In this document: positions 6,797-15,632 of the stretch, in pieces | Numbering within the stretch: the first letter of the stretch is position 1 | Layout of the letters: the number at the start of each line of letters is the position of its first letter | Assembly: GCA_018882485.1 (NCBI GenBank) | Contig: VERU01000003.1 | Location: 1 to 21,091 of the forward strand | Reading direction: 5' to 3' | Source: Rhodoferax sp. | GTDB lineage: Bacteria > Pseudomonadota > Gammaproteobacteria > Burkholderiales > Burkholderiaceae_C | Length of the DNA: 21,091 bases | Made by a program: the position numbers and the translations under genes | Notes under the pieces: model-generated | The model's input: the letters and a program-made list of their open reading frames with translations, nothing else | Told to the model about the DNA's origin: nothing | Databases searched by the model: none

Positions 6797-7422
6797 TCAA
6801 AGTTATTCTGTGTGATGACCACGCCATGGTCCGTCGAGGCATTCGCGAGACCCTGACTGAGGCAGTGGATATTCAGGTTACAGGTGAAGCAGGTAGCTAT
6901 TCAGAGGTCCGGGAACTTATTCGCACCGTTCCCTGTGACGTACTTGTTCTCGATCTGAACATGCCAGGTCGAGGAGGCATGGAAGTATTGGCCAGTCTCA
7001 AGGAAACCGGCTCTGCCATCAAGACTTTGGTGGTCTCCATGTTCCCAGAGGACCAATATGCGATTCGCTGCCTCCGTGCGGGAGCTCAAGGGTATCTGAA
7101 CAAGGCGGGCAATCCAGGCGATCTGGTCGTAGCGGTCAGAACGCTCGCCCAAGGCCGAAAGTATGTGACGCCGGACGTCGCACACATGCTGGTGGAAAGC
7201 CTGCGGAGCCCTGAGCTTGAAACACCCCACTCGGCACTATCGGAAAGGGAAATGCAAACTCTGCTGAAAATAGCCTCAGGCAAACGGCTGTCAGAGATCG
7301 CAGATGAATTGATGCTCAGCCCCAAGACGGTCAGTGTCTACAGATCCCGTGTCCTTGAGAAACTCAAACTGGGCAACAACGCCGAACTGACCGTCTATGC
7401 AATACGCAACGGCTTGGTCTAG
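6793..7422 (+). CDS. NarL/FixJ-family response regulator (receiver + LuxR-type HTH)
   Basis: The 209-aa DNA-binding response regulator has a receiver domain (1-120) with D8/D9 (LCDDHAMVRRG), phospho-acceptor D54 in LVLDLNMPGRGG, S82 in VVSMFPED and K104 in YLNKAG. The C-terminal GerE/LuxR helix-turn-helix (about 147-209) has LSEREMQTLLKIASGKRLSEIA and LSPKTVSVYRSRVLEKL. It should be phosphorylated by the kinase whose stop codon overlaps its ATG by 4 nt. Its targets are unknown. The position between the che operon and fliR makes motility genes plausible, but nothing in the sequence proves it. It ends 17 nt from the oppositely oriented fliR stop. Confidence 0.92.
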   Translation: MIKVILCDDHAMVRRGIRETLTEAVDIQVTGEAGSYSEVRELIRTVPCDVLVLDLNMPGRGGMEVLASLKETGSAIKTLVVSMFPEDQYAIRCLRAGAQGYLNKAGNPGDLVVAVRTLAQGRKYVTPDVAHMLVESLRSPELETPHSALSEREMQTLLKIASGKRLSEIADELMLSPKTVSVYRSRVLEKLKLGNNAELTVYAIRNGLV

Positions 7423-7439
7423 ATCAACTTCACCATCAT

Positions 7440-8216
7440 TCATCTCTTCACAAACAGGGTGATCGTTCGATCCATCAATTCCATCATCGGCTGATCCAGC
7501 AATGGCAACGTAAAGGCCATGGCAACCAACCCCACCGTCAACGTGATCGGAAATCCGACCGCATAAATGTTCATCTGGGGTGCCACACGCGATACGATCC
7601 CCAACCCAAGGTTCACGAACATCAACACGGCAATCATCGGCAGCGCAATCCAAAAGGCGCTCGCGAAAAGATGACCGCCCAGACCTACCAGATTTAAGTC
7701 TCGCAGAGCCCCTGGAGCCACCTGATCGACCGGGAATGCATCGAAACTCTGGATCACAGCCATCAAGACCGTCAAGTGACCGTTCATGACGACAAACATG
7801 AACAGCGTCACCTGGCCAAAGAAGCTGGCCGCTGCGCTGGACTGAGTATTCAGAGAGGGATCGAAAAAAGAAGCGTAGTTGAGCCCCATTTGGAAGCCCA
7901 CCACCTCGCCAGCCAGTTCAAACGCAGCAAACACCAGCCGGGTGGCAAATCCAATCGCCAAGCCAACTGCAACCTGATGCATCACTGCAGCAGCAGCACG
8001 CGAATCCGACAGGGACAGTATGGGCTGAGCCTGCAGACTGGGCTGTGCTGCAACGGCAATCACAAGCGCCAGGCCTATCCTTGCGCGAACGGGGAACGCC
8101 TTGGACGAAAAAACGGGAGCTGAAGAAAAAACGGCCAAAACACGCAGAAAGGGCCACAAAATCGGCGTCAACCAATTCATCAGTTGACTCTCTGACAGCA
8201 ACACCATCGAACCCAT
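7440..8216 (-). CDS. fliR: FliR, flagellar type III export gate protein
   Basis: FliR is an integral membrane component of the FliPQR export gate at the centre of the MS ring. The 258-aa protein has about six hydrophobic segments and typical FliR stretches: VFSSKAFPVRARIGLAL early, GEVVGFQMGLNYASFFDPSLN in the middle, and FWIALPMIAVLMFVNLGLGIVSRVAPQMNIYAVGFP late. Length matches the family. The ATG at 8216 lies 6 nt after the fliQ stop; an ATG at 8207 is also possible. It is the last gene of the fli operon. Its stop faces the regulator on the other strand with 17 nt between and no visible terminator. Confidence 0.95.
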   Translation of the reverse strand: MGSMVLLSESQLMNWLTPILWPFLRVLAVFSSAPVFSSKAFPVRARIGLALVIAVAAQPSLQAQPILSLSDSRAAAAVMHQVAVGLAIGFATRLVFAAFELAGEVVGFQMGLNYASFFDPSLNTQSSAAASFFGQVTLFMFVVMNGHLTVLMAVIQSFDAFPVDQVAPGALRDLNLVGLGGHLFASAFWIALPMIAVLMFVNLGLGIVSRVAPQMNIYAVGFPITLTVGLVAMAFTLPLLDQPMMELMDRTITLFVKR

Positions 8217-8222
8217 CCGGTC

Positions 8223-8492
8223 TCAGATGATGGCCGCCGGTATCGACTCAATGATGCGACGCAGATATTCAACCAGCAAAGTCAACATCCAGGGCCCGGC
8301 CACTGCAAATACCGCAACGGCTGCCACCAGTTTGGGAACAAAAGCCAGAGTGGCTTCATTGATTTGCGTCACCGCCTGAAACAGGCTCACGAGCAACCCG
8401 ACAACCAGTACTGCCCCCAGTACCGGGGATGAAACCAGCAGCAGCATCAGCAATGCCTCCTGCCCGAAAGTCAAAACCATCTGAGCCGTCAT
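8223..8492 (-). CDS. fliQ: FliQ, flagellar type III export gate protein
   Basis: FliQ is a small membrane protein that packs around FliP/FliR in the export gate. The 89-aa product has two hydrophobic hairpin helices (about 14-38 and 51-72) and the signatures SPVLGAVLVVGLLVSLFQAVTQINEATLAFVPK and GPWMLTLLVEY. Length is standard. It lies 9 nt after fliP and 6 nt before fliR, in the conserved fliOPQR order. Confidence 0.95.
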   Translation of the reverse strand: MTAQMVLTFGQEALLMLLLVSSPVLGAVLVVGLLVSLFQAVTQINEATLAFVPKLVAAVAVFAVAGPWMLTLLVEYLRRIIESIPAAII

Positions 8493-8501
8493 GACATGGC
8501 C

Positions 8502-9317
8502 TCACACGGTGAAACTGGCTGCCAATGAGCCGATCAGAAGGTTCCAACCATCCGCCAATACAAACAGCATGAGTTTGATCGGCAATGCGACCAGCACGGG
8601 AGACAACATCATCATGCCCAGCGACATCAGCACGCTGGCAACCACGATGTCAATGACCAAAAAAGGAATGAAGATCATGAATCCGATCTGGAACGCCGAC
8701 TTCAGTTCGCTGGTCACAAAAGCCGGAATGAGAACCCGCATCGGCGCGGTCTGAGCGGTCAACCCCGTATCCAGCTTGCCCAGGCGCACAAACAGGGCCA
8801 GATCTGACTGACGGGTCTGCTTGCCCATGAATTGCCGCATGGGTGCCTCGGCCCGCTCCAGCGCCTGCTCAAACGTCAAAGCATTCCGGGTATAGGGCAC
8901 GTAAGCTTCGCTGTAGACCTTGTCCAAAGTCGGGCCCATCACAAAGAACGTCAGAAAAAGAGACAACCCGACGATGACCTGGTTGGGCGGCGCAGACTGC
9001 GTGCCCAGTGCTTGCCTCAGAAGGGACAAGACAATGACAATCCTCGTGAACCCCGTCATCATTAACAACACGGCCGGCAAGAACGACAGGGCTGTAAAAA
9101 ACAGCAGCGTCTGGATAGGAACGGAAAAACTCAGGTTGGAGCCACCGTTACCCACCAGCAGCGGCAATTGACCGCCGGTCTGGGCCAGCACCGGGCCGGC
9201 CACCACCAGACCCAAAGCGGCGACCCAGCCGCGCCGCTTGGAAGAAGAACCGCAGCCATGGCCTTCATCCACACCCCGGACCGGCACCGGCCTTGGTGGC
9301 GACGTTGCAGGCTTCAC
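8502..9317 (-). CDS. fliP: FliP, flagellar type III export gate protein
   Basis: FliP forms the core pore of the export gate. The protein carries an N-terminal signal peptide ([21 protein letters not shown], cut before QTGG). Family signatures follow: [57 protein letters not shown] helices, the periplasmic loop with EAPMRQFM, then [32 protein letters not shown]. The start is uncertain. GTG at 9317 overlaps the fliO stop (GTGA) and gives 271 aa with a long polar leader. GTG at 9272 gives 256 aa, closer to the usual ~245. The same frame stays open through fliO, but that upstream part is shadow. Confidence 0.93.
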   Translation of the reverse strand: MKPATSPPRPVPVRGVDEGHGCGSSSKRRGWVAALGLVVAGPVLAQTGGQLPLLVGNGGSNLSFSVPIQTLLFFTALSFLPAVLLMMTGFTRIVIVLSLLRQALGTQSAPPNQVIVGLSLFLTFFVMGPTLDKVYSEAYVPYTRNALTFEQALERAEAPMRQFMGKQTRQSDLALFVRLGKLDTGLTAQTAPMRVLIPAFVTSELKSAFQIGFMIFIPFLVIDIVVASVLMSLGMMMLSPVLVALPIKLMLFVLADGWNLLIGSLAASFTV

Positions 9318-9613
9318 CGTGATGGCACCTCGGGCGCCAGCGTTGTCGCGTCGCGCGGAGCCGGAACCTGATGCAAGCAGGTGATGCTGCTCTGGGTCAC
9401 ACCCAGGATGAGCCAAACCCGGGCGCTCTCGGGTCCTATTTCGACGGTGACCACCTTTTGCTGCGGCCCTACCGCCAGGGCCGAGATCAACTTTGACGAC
9501 ACCAGGCTCGGCGGCAAACCTCCCAGTCCTCGCCGTTGCAGCCACCGCACGGCGAAGGGAAGCGCCGCCACCAGCGCCAGAAACAACAAGGCCAGTAACA
9601 GAGCCTGGGTCAT
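9314..9613 (-). CDS. fliO: FliO, flagellar export gate assembly protein
   Basis: FliO is a small bitopic membrane protein that helps FliP fold and assemble. The 99-aa product has one N-terminal membrane helix (about 4-24, [19 protein letters not shown]). A short cytoplasmic domain follows with [19 protein letters not shown] and [17 protein letters not shown], the usual FliO pattern. FliO is poorly conserved, so the call leans on this pattern plus position between fliN and fliP. The ATG follows the fliN stop by 6 nt; the stop overlaps the presumed fliP start. Confidence 0.88.
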   Translation of the reverse strand: MTQALLLALLFLALVAALPFAVRWLQRRGLGGLPPSLVSSKLISALAVGPQQKVVTVEIGPESARVWLILGVTQSSITCLHQVPAPRDATTLAPEVPSR

Positions 9614-9619
9614 TCGCCG

Positions 9620-10045
9620 TCAACCTTTGCTGACCCGTCTCAGACGCTCCGAGGGGGTCACCACATCGGTCAGGCGTATGCCGAACTTGTCGTTGACCAC
9701 CACCACCTCACCCTGGGCGATCAGGTAGCCATTCACGAGCACATCCATCGGTTCGCCCGCCAAGGCATCCAACTCAACCACAGAGCCTTGACCCAACTGC
9801 AGAATGTGTTTGATCGGAACACGTGTCCGGCCCAACTCGACGGACAACTGAACTGGAATATCCAGAACCCGGTTGATGTCAGCGACGGGAACATCACTGG
9901 ACGGCGGCGCCCCGGAGAAGGCTCGGGCAGGCTCCCCGGACAGCACGCCACCCGGCTCCACGCCTTCGGCACTCCGCTGCTCCTGCAGGGCCTCGGCCCA
10001 ACTCGCCAGGCCCTCGTCTTCGCTGGAAGTTTCTTCAGTTGCCAT
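9620..10045 (-). CDS. fliN: FliN, flagellar motor switch C-ring protein
   Basis: FliN forms the lower C ring with FliM and takes part in export and switching. The 141-aa protein has an acidic, low-complexity N-terminal part (1-50, including [18 protein letters not shown]). The SpoA domain (about 58-136) follows: [46 protein letters not shown] and [18 protein letters not shown]. Its ATG lies inside the end of fliM (11-nt overlap, 10035-10045), suggesting coupled translation of the two ring partners. Confidence 0.95.
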   Translation of the reverse strand: MATEETSSEDEGLASWAEALQEQRSAEGVEPGGVLSGEPARAFSGAPPSSDVPVADINRVLDIPVQLSVELGRTRVPIKHILQLGQGSVVELDALAGEPMDVLVNGYLIAQGEVVVVNDKFGIRLTDVVTPSERLRRVSKG

Positions 10046-11042
10046 GTCGACTATCTCCCATCCACGCCATATCGTTACCTCTCAGACTCTTGTCGATTCT
10101 GAGCGCATACTTCGCATTGTGCGTGCCATACTGGCATTCAAAAACAGGCACTCCTGCGACGGTGGCCTGGATCGTGGGCTGTCGATCGAGCTCGATGAAA
10201 TCGCCCGGCTTGATGGCCATCAACTGCTCGATCGTGGCATCGGCCTTGGCCAACTCAGCCACCATCACAACCTCTGCAGCCTGGATTTCCTGGGTCAGCA
10301 CATTCACCCAACGCCGATCCACTTCCACCGAGTCGCCCTGCGTGGAGGAATACAGCACATCGCGGATCGGCTCCAGCGTGGCGTACGGCATGCAAAAGTG
10401 GATCGCGCCCGCAATCTCACCGATTTCAACCTGAAAATGGGTTGAAACCACAATCTCGCTGGGCGTTGCAATATTCGCAAACTGAGGCTGCATTTCAGAC
10501 CGCTGGTATTCGAGTTCCAACGGGTAAATGCCCTTCCAGGCTTTCTTGTACTCTTCGGTCACCACCCCCAGCAACCGGTTGATGATGCGTTGCTCTGTGG
10601 CCGAGAACTCTCTGCCCTCGATACGGGTTTTGAACTTTCCGCCACCCCCGTACAGCATTTCGATGATGCCGAAGACCAGTGCGGGTTCACAAACAATCAA
10701 ACCGCTGCCGCGCAGCGGCCGAATGGCCATGATGTTGAAGTTGGTCGGAACCGCCAGCTCGCGCAAGAAAGCGCTGTACCGCTGAACAGCGACGGGTCCC
10801 AGCGAAATTTCCGGACTGCGTCGAATGAGATTGAACAAACCCACACGCAGGTTACGGGCAAAACGTTCGTTGACGATCTCCATCGAGGGCATACGCCCCC
10901 GCACGATCCGCTCCTGGCTCGAGATGCTGTAAGCACGTACCTCGTCGTGCTCCTTCAGTTCCTCGGACAGCTTCTGGCTCTCCCCGGTGACCCCTTCGAG
11001 CAGGGCATCGACCTCTTCTTGCGAAAGAAAGGACTCACTCAT
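10035..11042 (-). CDS. fliM: FliM, flagellar motor switch protein
   Basis: FliM is the C-ring subunit that receives CheY-P. The 335-aa protein opens with the CheY-P-binding peptide LSQEEVDALLEGV (6-18). The middle CheC-like domain follows (about 45-230, with IVNERFARNLRVGLFNLIRRSPEI and MLYGGGGKF), then the C-terminal SpoA domain that pairs with FliN (about 250-325). Length and motifs are normal. The ATG at 11042 is 14 nt downstream of the fliL stop. It links the che products of this window to the motor: CheY (4760-5122) is the expected ligand of its N-terminal peptide. Confidence 0.97.
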   Translation of the reverse strand: MSESFLSQEEVDALLEGVTGESQKLSEELKEHDEVRAYSISSQERIVRGRMPSMEIVNERFARNLRVGLFNLIRRSPEISLGPVAVQRYSAFLRELAVPTNFNIMAIRPLRGSGLIVCEPALVFGIIEMLYGGGGKFKTRIEGREFSATEQRIINRLLGVVTEEYKKAWKGIYPLELEYQRSEMQPQFANIATPSEIVVSTHFQVEIGEIAGAIHFCMPYATLEPIRDVLYSSTQGDSVEVDRRWVNVLTQEIQAAEVVMVAELAKADATIEQLMAIKPGDFIELDRQPTIQATVAGVPVFECQYGTHNAKYALRIDKSLRGNDMAWMGDSRHGN

Positions 11043-11056
11043 GGCCTGTGTGCGTG

Positions 11057-11647
11057 TTATTGGACGATGAAACTCGAGAAGTGAACCGCCCTGACCGGGT
11101 TGTCATTGGGGGCAGGCTTTGCAGCGTCTTTCTTTTTAGGTTTCGCCCCCTCCTTCTTGGCCTTGTTGGCACCGTGCGCATCCTCCGGTGGACCAAAAGG
11201 CTGTGCTGCGATGGTCAGGATATCCAGCGCCAATTTTTCCTTGCCCTCAATCGCCAGAAGTTCCTCCGATGTACGCTGCGAGACCAGCAGCAAGATTCCG
11301 CTACGGATAGAAGGCAGGTAGGGTTTTACCTTTTCGGGCGACTTGGCGTCCAGCAGCTCAAGAGTAATACCCACCTGTGCCACCTTTTCGCCCCCGGGAT
11401 CGGCCAGGTTCACGACCATGGTCTCAAGAGGCATGAAGGTCGGCGGGCCCTTGGGAGCCGCGTGCACCGCTTCCTGTCCATCTTCTTCGGCCGCGTTCTT
11501 CTTGCTCAAGAGGAAAAAAGCGCCACCCCCAACCAAGGCCAGTACCAGGAAGACGACGGCCCCAATGACCAACATCTTCTTGTTCTTGGGTCCACCCTTG
11601 CCCGAAGCGTCCGCTTCGGATTTCTCTCCATCCGCCTTGGTAGCCAC
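11057..11647 (-). CDS. fliL: FliL, flagellar basal body-associated protein
   Basis: FliL is a single-pass inner-membrane protein near the stator that supports torque. The 196-aa product has a basic cytoplasmic N-terminus, one membrane helix (about 25-47), and a periplasmic domain with FMPLETMVVNLADPGGEKVAQVGITLEL, PSIRSGILLLVSQRTSEELLAIEGKEKLALDIL. A Lys/Ala/Pro-rich insert comes before the conserved end VRAVHFSSFIVQ. The start codon is GTG, chosen because AAGGGG lies 5 nt upstream and the N-terminus fits. It is the first gene of the LMNOPQR group, 108 nt after fliK. Confidence 0.94.
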   Translation of the reverse strand: MATKADGEKSEADASGKGGPKNKKMLVIGAVVFLVLALVGGGAFFLLSKKNAAEEDGQEAVHAAPKGPPTFMPLETMVVNLADPGGEKVAQVGITLELLDAKSPEKVKPYLPSIRSGILLLVSQRTSEELLAIEGKEKLALDILTIAAQPFGPPEDAHGANKAKKEGAKPKKKDAAKPAPNDNPVRAVHFSSFIVQ

Positions 11648-11652
11648 AACAA

Positions 11653-11658
11653 CCCCTT
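11653..11658 (-). promoter_or_regulatory. Shine-Dalgarno supporting the GTG start of fliL
   Basis: AAGGGG on the minus strand lies 5 nt before the GTG at 11647. It decides for this non-ATG start. The rest of the 108-nt fliK-fliL gap shows no convincing promoter or terminator. Confidence 0.6.
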
Positions 11659-11755
11659 CATCGCACTGCGAGATGCGCCATTATTGAACATCCCTGCGGC
11701 AACATAGGCCGGATCTGCGCCGGAAAACCCTGGCATTCGGCGACATGTCCCGGGA

Positions 11756-13066
11756 TCAAACGAACAAGTCCAGGGATCGGCCCGGTCCGAGGGCGCGGCC
11801 AGGAACCACCCGATTAGGCTGGAGTGGAAGGTCAGCGCCACCCGGCACCGTCACACGAAGAGGGGCCCGCCGGGAGCGTTGCCCCCCCGCGCCAGCGTCA
11901 CTCTGCCGGTCTGACGTGCCAACGGACACACCGGCAAGCACCAGGCCCTCAGAAGCCATAGCCTCTTTCAATTGGGGCAAGGTCTGCTCGAGCATCTGAC
12001 GAATCTCGGGGACGTCGCTGTTGAAACTCACATCGGCGCGTTCACCGGCCATGGATACACGCACCCCAACCGACTGGTCCCCCAAACCGTCGACCGTCAT
12101 CTCGGCACTTTGAACACCCTGGGCAACCCAATAGGTGGCTGCGTCCACGTAATCGGTGCCCGTTGCCATCGAACCGGGAACATCCGTGCCAGCCTGGGCC
12201 ATTTCCACAAAACCCGGCTTTTCAGACGCGGCGGGCGCCTGGCTTCCCGGGTCCTGCACCAAACCGCTGCGGTATGTGGACTGTCCTGAGCCTGAGCGAT
12301 CGACCGATTTTTCGATCAGATTGCGCCACTCGCCTGCGTACACTGGCATGCCCAGCGCAGGCTCTCGGCTCGCCGCTGGCGCCTCCGGCGCGCGCATCCC
12401 CAGGCTTTCGCGCCCGACCATGCCCTGCAAGGTCGAGCGGTGGACATCGCGGCCGGAAGAAGGCCCTTCCAGTACCGCTGAGGGGATGGTCGGCTTGGGC
12501 ACCGCGGGCTGCCCGGTGGCCGAAGCAGATGCATTCAGACCCGACGCTCGCGGCTCACCAGGCCGTTCAATGGTCATGTGAAGCGCGCTCGAACGACCGC
12601 GGGTCCCTGCGCCTGATGGCAACGAGCTTCCCGGCAGCTCATCGGATGGCGTCACCGTCCCATTGCCTCCACCCCCGGCTGGCAACCCTGCCACCTGCAA
12701 CCAGACGCCAGCCACGTCCGGATCGCAGGTGTCTGACGCCAGCGCAGCCCCAGGCAAAAGCTCCCCCGGGATGCCGGTGAATCTGTCCGCGGGCATCGGG
12801 GCACGAGATAAATCAGCGTCCGTACCCATGACTGGATCGGTCGTGTCGGAGTCCTGGAAATCATCCTCCTGCAGACACGCCCCCGTCGAGTCTCCGCGCC
12901 GATCCACCCCATCGGATGCCGACTCTTGCGCCAGCAAGAGATCCGAAAACTCCGACGCGGGCTCCTGGAAATCGGCACCCGCCGATCGGCCCTTTGGGGG
13001 CGTCACACTCCCCGTTCTTGTGACCGGCGACACCGACAGCAACGAACCTGACTCCTGCACCATCAT
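11756..13066 (-). CDS. fliK: FliK, flagellar hook-length control protein
   Basis: FliK is an exported ruler that stops hook growth and switches the export apparatus to filament substrates. The 436-aa protein has a long, low-complexity, Ser/Gly/Pro/Ala-rich N-terminal part (1-300) and a compact C-terminal domain (about 310-385). That domain has AEMTVDGLGDQSVGVRVSM, ADVSFNSDVPEIRQMLEQTLPQLKEAM and ASEGLVLAGVSV, the Flg_hook pattern. The usual Pro-x-x-Leu-Gly motif of this domain is altered to DGLGDQS. A basic tail ends RSLDLFV. The ATG at 13066 overlaps the fliJ stop (ATGA); ATG 13063 is the next codon. Position between fliJ and fliL supports the call. Confidence 0.88.
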   Translation of the reverse strand: MMVQESGSLLSVSPVTRTGSVTPPKGRSAGADFQEPASEFSDLLLAQESASDGVDRRGDSTGACLQEDDFQDSDTTDPVMGTDADLSRAPMPADRFTGIPGELLPGAALASDTCDPDVAGVWLQVAGLPAGGGGNGTVTPSDELPGSSLPSGAGTRGRSSALHMTIERPGEPRASGLNASASATGQPAVPKPTIPSAVLEGPSSGRDVHRSTLQGMVGRESLGMRAPEAPAASREPALGMPVYAGEWRNLIEKSVDRSGSGQSTYRSGLVQDPGSQAPAASEKPGFVEMAQAGTDVPGSMATGTDYVDAATYWVAQGVQSAEMTVDGLGDQSVGVRVSMAGERADVSFNSDVPEIRQMLEQTLPQLKEAMASEGLVLAGVSVGTSDRQSDAGAGGQRSRRAPLRVTVPGGADLPLQPNRVVPGRALGPGRSLDLFV

Positions 13067-13524
13067 GACACTCCCTGAAGATCGCTCACCCGCCGACGAA
13101 TCAGGTTCGCCGCAAATTCATCCATTTCCCGCTGGTCTCGTCGAGCTTCAGCGGCCTGCGCATCGGCGCGCTTTCGTTGCAAGAGCTTTTGCAGGGTACT
13201 GACCCGCATCTCGGCATCCATGACCACTCTGCGCTGTCGCTCCACGCGGCGTCTGGCCTCTTCAACCACCGCATGCTGCAAGCCGGTCGCATGATCCAGC
13301 CGCCCCATAAACTGGTAGTGATGCTGCATCAAACCTGGCGTCAAGCCCGATTGACCGGTTCGCAACCATCGGCTCTCGGTTTCATGGGCGTAGCTTTGAA
13401 GTTGTTGCAACTGATCCCTCGCAAAAGTCTCTTGCTGGACGGCGGTCCCCAGCGCCACACCCGCCTGGTCACGGTGCATCTCCGCAACCTTCAGGGCCAC
13501 CTGCAAGCTGCTCAGCGACGACAT
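13063..13524 (-). CDS. fliJ: FliJ, flagellar export chaperone/coiled-coil stalk
   Basis: FliJ is a coiled-coil protein that links the FliI ATPase ring to FlhA and escorts export substrates. The 153-aa product is almost entirely charged helix, rich in Gln, Arg, Glu and Ala. It has VALKVAEMHRDQAGVALG near the N-terminus, LRTGQSGLTPGLMQHHYQFM at the central turn, and a long helix with RKRADAQAAEARRDQREMDEFA near the C-terminus, the usual FliJ ending. It starts 23 nt after the fliI stop and overlaps fliK by 4 nt. Confidence 0.92.
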   Translation of the reverse strand: MSSLSSLQVALKVAEMHRDQAGVALGTAVQQETFARDQLQQLQSYAHETESRWLRTGQSGLTPGLMQHHYQFMGRLDHATGLQHAVVEEARRRVERQRRVVMDAEMRVSTLQKLLQRKRADAQAAEARRDQREMDEFAANLIRRRVSDLQGVS

Positions 13525-13547
13525 GGACGATTCCGCAACATGTCCGC

Positions 13548-14963
13548 TCAGCCCATCGCGTCATCAACGCCCAATACGCCCAACATGGACTGCCGGCTCT
13601 GGTCAAAACCCGCTGCTTCCTGCATGTCCTGGCGCAGGAATTCGTCCATCCCCTCGCGCAGGCGAATGGCCTCGTCCAGGCTCGGGTCCGACCCGTGCAC
13701 ATAGGCGCCTATCTGGATGAGATCCCGCCCTTGCGAGTACCGCGCCTGAATGGCCCGGAAGCGACGCGCCGCCTCGAAATGCTGGCGGGACACCACGTTG
13801 TGCATCACACGGGAGGCCGATTGTTCGATATCGATCGCGGGAAAGTGACCCGCCTCTGCCAGGGACCGGGACAGGACGATATGGCCGTCCAGGATCGCCC
13901 TGGACGCATCCGCGATCGGATCCTGCTGGTCATCCCCCTCCGACAACACCGTGTAGAAGGCAGTGATGGACCCCCCTCCTTCGGGACCGTTGCCACTTCG
14001 CTCCACCAACTGGGGCAATTTGGCGAAGCAGGACGGGGGATAGCCCTTGGTTGCGGGGGGCTCGCCGATCGCCAGCGCAATTTCACGCTGGGCCATCGCG
14101 TAGCGGGTCAGAGAGTCCATGAGCAGCAGCACATGCTTGCCCTGGTCCCTGAAGCTCTCGGCCACCGCTGTGGCGTAGGTCGCTCCTTGCATGCGCAACA
14201 GCGGCGGAGCATCCGCGGGCGCGGCCACCACCACGGACCGGGCACGCCCCTCAGGTCCCAGAATGTCTTCAATGAACTCCTTGACCTCTCGCCCCCGTTC
14301 ACCGATCAATCCGACCACGATGACATCGGCGGTGGTGTACCGGGCCATCATGCCCAACAGCACGCTTTTCCCCACCCCGGAGCCGGCAAAGAGCCCGATG
14401 CGTTGACCCCGTCCCACGGACAAAAGAGCATTGATTGCCCGAACACCCGTATCCAGTGGTTCGCGGACAGGCGCCCTGTCCATCGCATTGATCGGCTGGC
14501 GGTTCATGGGGGACCGAACCACGTCGGCCACGGGACCCATGCGATCCAGCGCATTGCCCTGGGCATCGACGACCCGTCCAAGCAGACCGTTTCCCAGCGG
14601 CAAACGAAGCATGCCGTAACCCGAATTTCCCTGGACCGGTCCGCCGTGCAGCCGTGGCGGCCGAACTTCAGGGGCCAACGGCATCACCGCAGCGCCGCTG
14701 GCCAGACCCTGCACATCGCCCGCCGGCATCAGAAAAGCGCGGTCGTTGGCAAAACCAACCACTTCCGCCAACACCGCTGGCAGTTCTCCCGAGCGAATCA
14801 GGCACTGTGAGCCAACCGGAACACGGATACCGGCCGCCTCCAGCACCAGGCCTGACAGGCGGGTCAGTGAGCCGCGCAATTCCAGGCTGGTCCCCTGCCG
14901 GACTCGCTGGGCAGCCGCACCGACGAAGCCCTGCCAGTCGGCCGGTCGATCAGACTGCACCAT
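13548..14963 (-). CDS. fliI: FliI, flagellar export ATPase
   Basis: FliI is the hexameric cytoplasmic ATPase of the flagellar type III export apparatus, related to F1-ATPase beta. The 471-aa protein has an N-terminal beta-barrel (about 25-95), then the nucleotide domain: Walker A AGSGVGKS (193-200), [13 protein letters not shown] (218-230), and Walker [21 protein letters not shown] with D283. [24 protein letters not shown] and the C-terminal helical domain follow. ATG 14963 overlaps fliH by 14 nt and gives normal length. An in-frame start at 15068 would add 35 Trp/Ala-rich residues read from within fliH and is rejected. Confidence 0.97.
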   Translation of the reverse strand: MVQSDRPADWQGFVGAAAQRVRQGTSLELRGSLTRLSGLVLEAAGIRVPVGSQCLIRSGELPAVLAEVVGFANDRAFLMPAGDVQGLASGAAVMPLAPEVRPPRLHGGPVQGNSGYGMLRLPLGNGLLGRVVDAQGNALDRMGPVADVVRSPMNRQPINAMDRAPVREPLDTGVRAINALLSVGRGQRIGLFAGSGVGKSVLLGMMARYTTADVIVVGLIGERGREVKEFIEDILGPEGRARSVVVAAPADAPPLLRMQGATYATAVAESFRDQGKHVLLLMDSLTRYAMAQREIALAIGEPPATKGYPPSCFAKLPQLVERSGNGPEGGGSITAFYTVLSEGDDQQDPIADASRAILDGHIVLSRSLAEAGHFPAIDIEQSASRVMHNVVSRQHFEAARRFRAIQARYSQGRDLIQIGAYVHGSDPSLDEAIRLREGMDEFLRQDMQEAAGFDQSRQSMLGVLGVDDAMG

Positions 14964-15630
14964 CTGGCTCCCAACTGCCTTCGCGGCCCAGGCTGGCCAG
15001 CGTGCGCAGCCAGCGCCGCTCCAGCGTGCCATCGACCACAGTGCCCGCAGACTCAACCACACATCCACCGGGCGTCACCGCAGGGTCGGCCACCAGCGTT
15101 AGCGCCAAGGCCGGAAATTCGGTCCGTACCGTTTCCTCCAGAACCGCATGATCCTGTGGATTCAAGCGCACCACGGCCGATCGGGCGTCGGCCATCAGCA
15201 TGCCCAAGGCCTCCCGCGCAACAGGCAGCACCCCGTTCGGGTTCACCGTCAACTCCCGCCGGATCACCTGGCGTGCCAGTTCGCAGGCCACATCGAGAAT
15301 GCCCTGCGCCAACCGTTCCTCGGCCTGCTCGATTTGCTGCCCGGCAGCTTCGAACAGTTGGCCAAACCGGCGACCGACCGACTGGCCATGCTCGGCCACG
15401 TAGTGCTGGAACTGCTGCTCGGCTTCCAGGCGCGCCTGCGCCAGGCCCTGGGCGAAACCATCGGCAAAACCCTGGTTGCGCGCGGCGTCAAGGCGGCCGC
15501 GATCCGCCTCGTCTTCCTGAGCACGCGCCTGTGCCGCCAGCAGCAGGGCACGGGTATCCACGTCACCGAAATCCCACTGGCGGACCGCCTCGATTTCCTC
15601 GACAGGAATGAACCGGCTGTAGTTCCGCAT
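14950..15630 (-). CDS. fliH: FliH, negative regulator/anchor of FliI ATPase
   Basis: FliH dimerises, binds FliI and tethers it to the C ring through FliN. The 226-aa protein has the N-terminal SRFIPVEEI segment, a charged helix, the GxxxGxxxG signature ([15 protein letters not shown]), a long coiled-coil (about 60-115), and the C-terminal domain. That domain has [39 protein letters not shown] and [30 protein letters not shown] 15630 is 2 nt after the fliG stop. It overlaps fliI by 14 nt. Confidence 0.95.
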   Translation of the reverse strand: MRNYSRFIPVEEIEAVRQWDFGDVDTRALLLAAQARAQEDEADRGRLDAARNQGFADGFAQGLAQARLEAEQQFQHYVAEHGQSVGRRFGQLFEAAGQQIEQAEERLAQGILDVACELARQVIRRELTVNPNGVLPVAREALGMLMADARSAVVRLNPQDHAVLEETVRTEFPALALTLVADPAVTPGGCVVESAGTVVDGTLERRWLRTLASLGREGSWEPDGAV

Positions 15631-15632
15631 GA

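Noticed and set aside
9318..9623. Upstream extension of the fliP frame through fliO, which could suggest a fused FliO-FliP
   Set aside because: The extension is Gly/Arg-rich and not protein-like, while fliO itself has a proper membrane helix and FliO pattern in another frame. No fusion.
11648..11755. GCCGAATG in the fliK-fliL gap as a sigma-28 promoter for fliL
   Set aside because: Only the first five bases of the -10 match, and no TAAA-like -35 at 15 nt. Not convincing.
13695..14810. A 371-codon plus-strand open frame opposite fliI
   Set aside because: His/Gln/Arg-rich shadow of FliI, with no ribosome site or domain.
14964..15068. Longer FliI N-terminus of 35 residues
   Set aside because: Trp/Ala-rich residues read from inside fliH in another frame. 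FliI with ATG 14963 already has family length and the usual 14-nt overlap.
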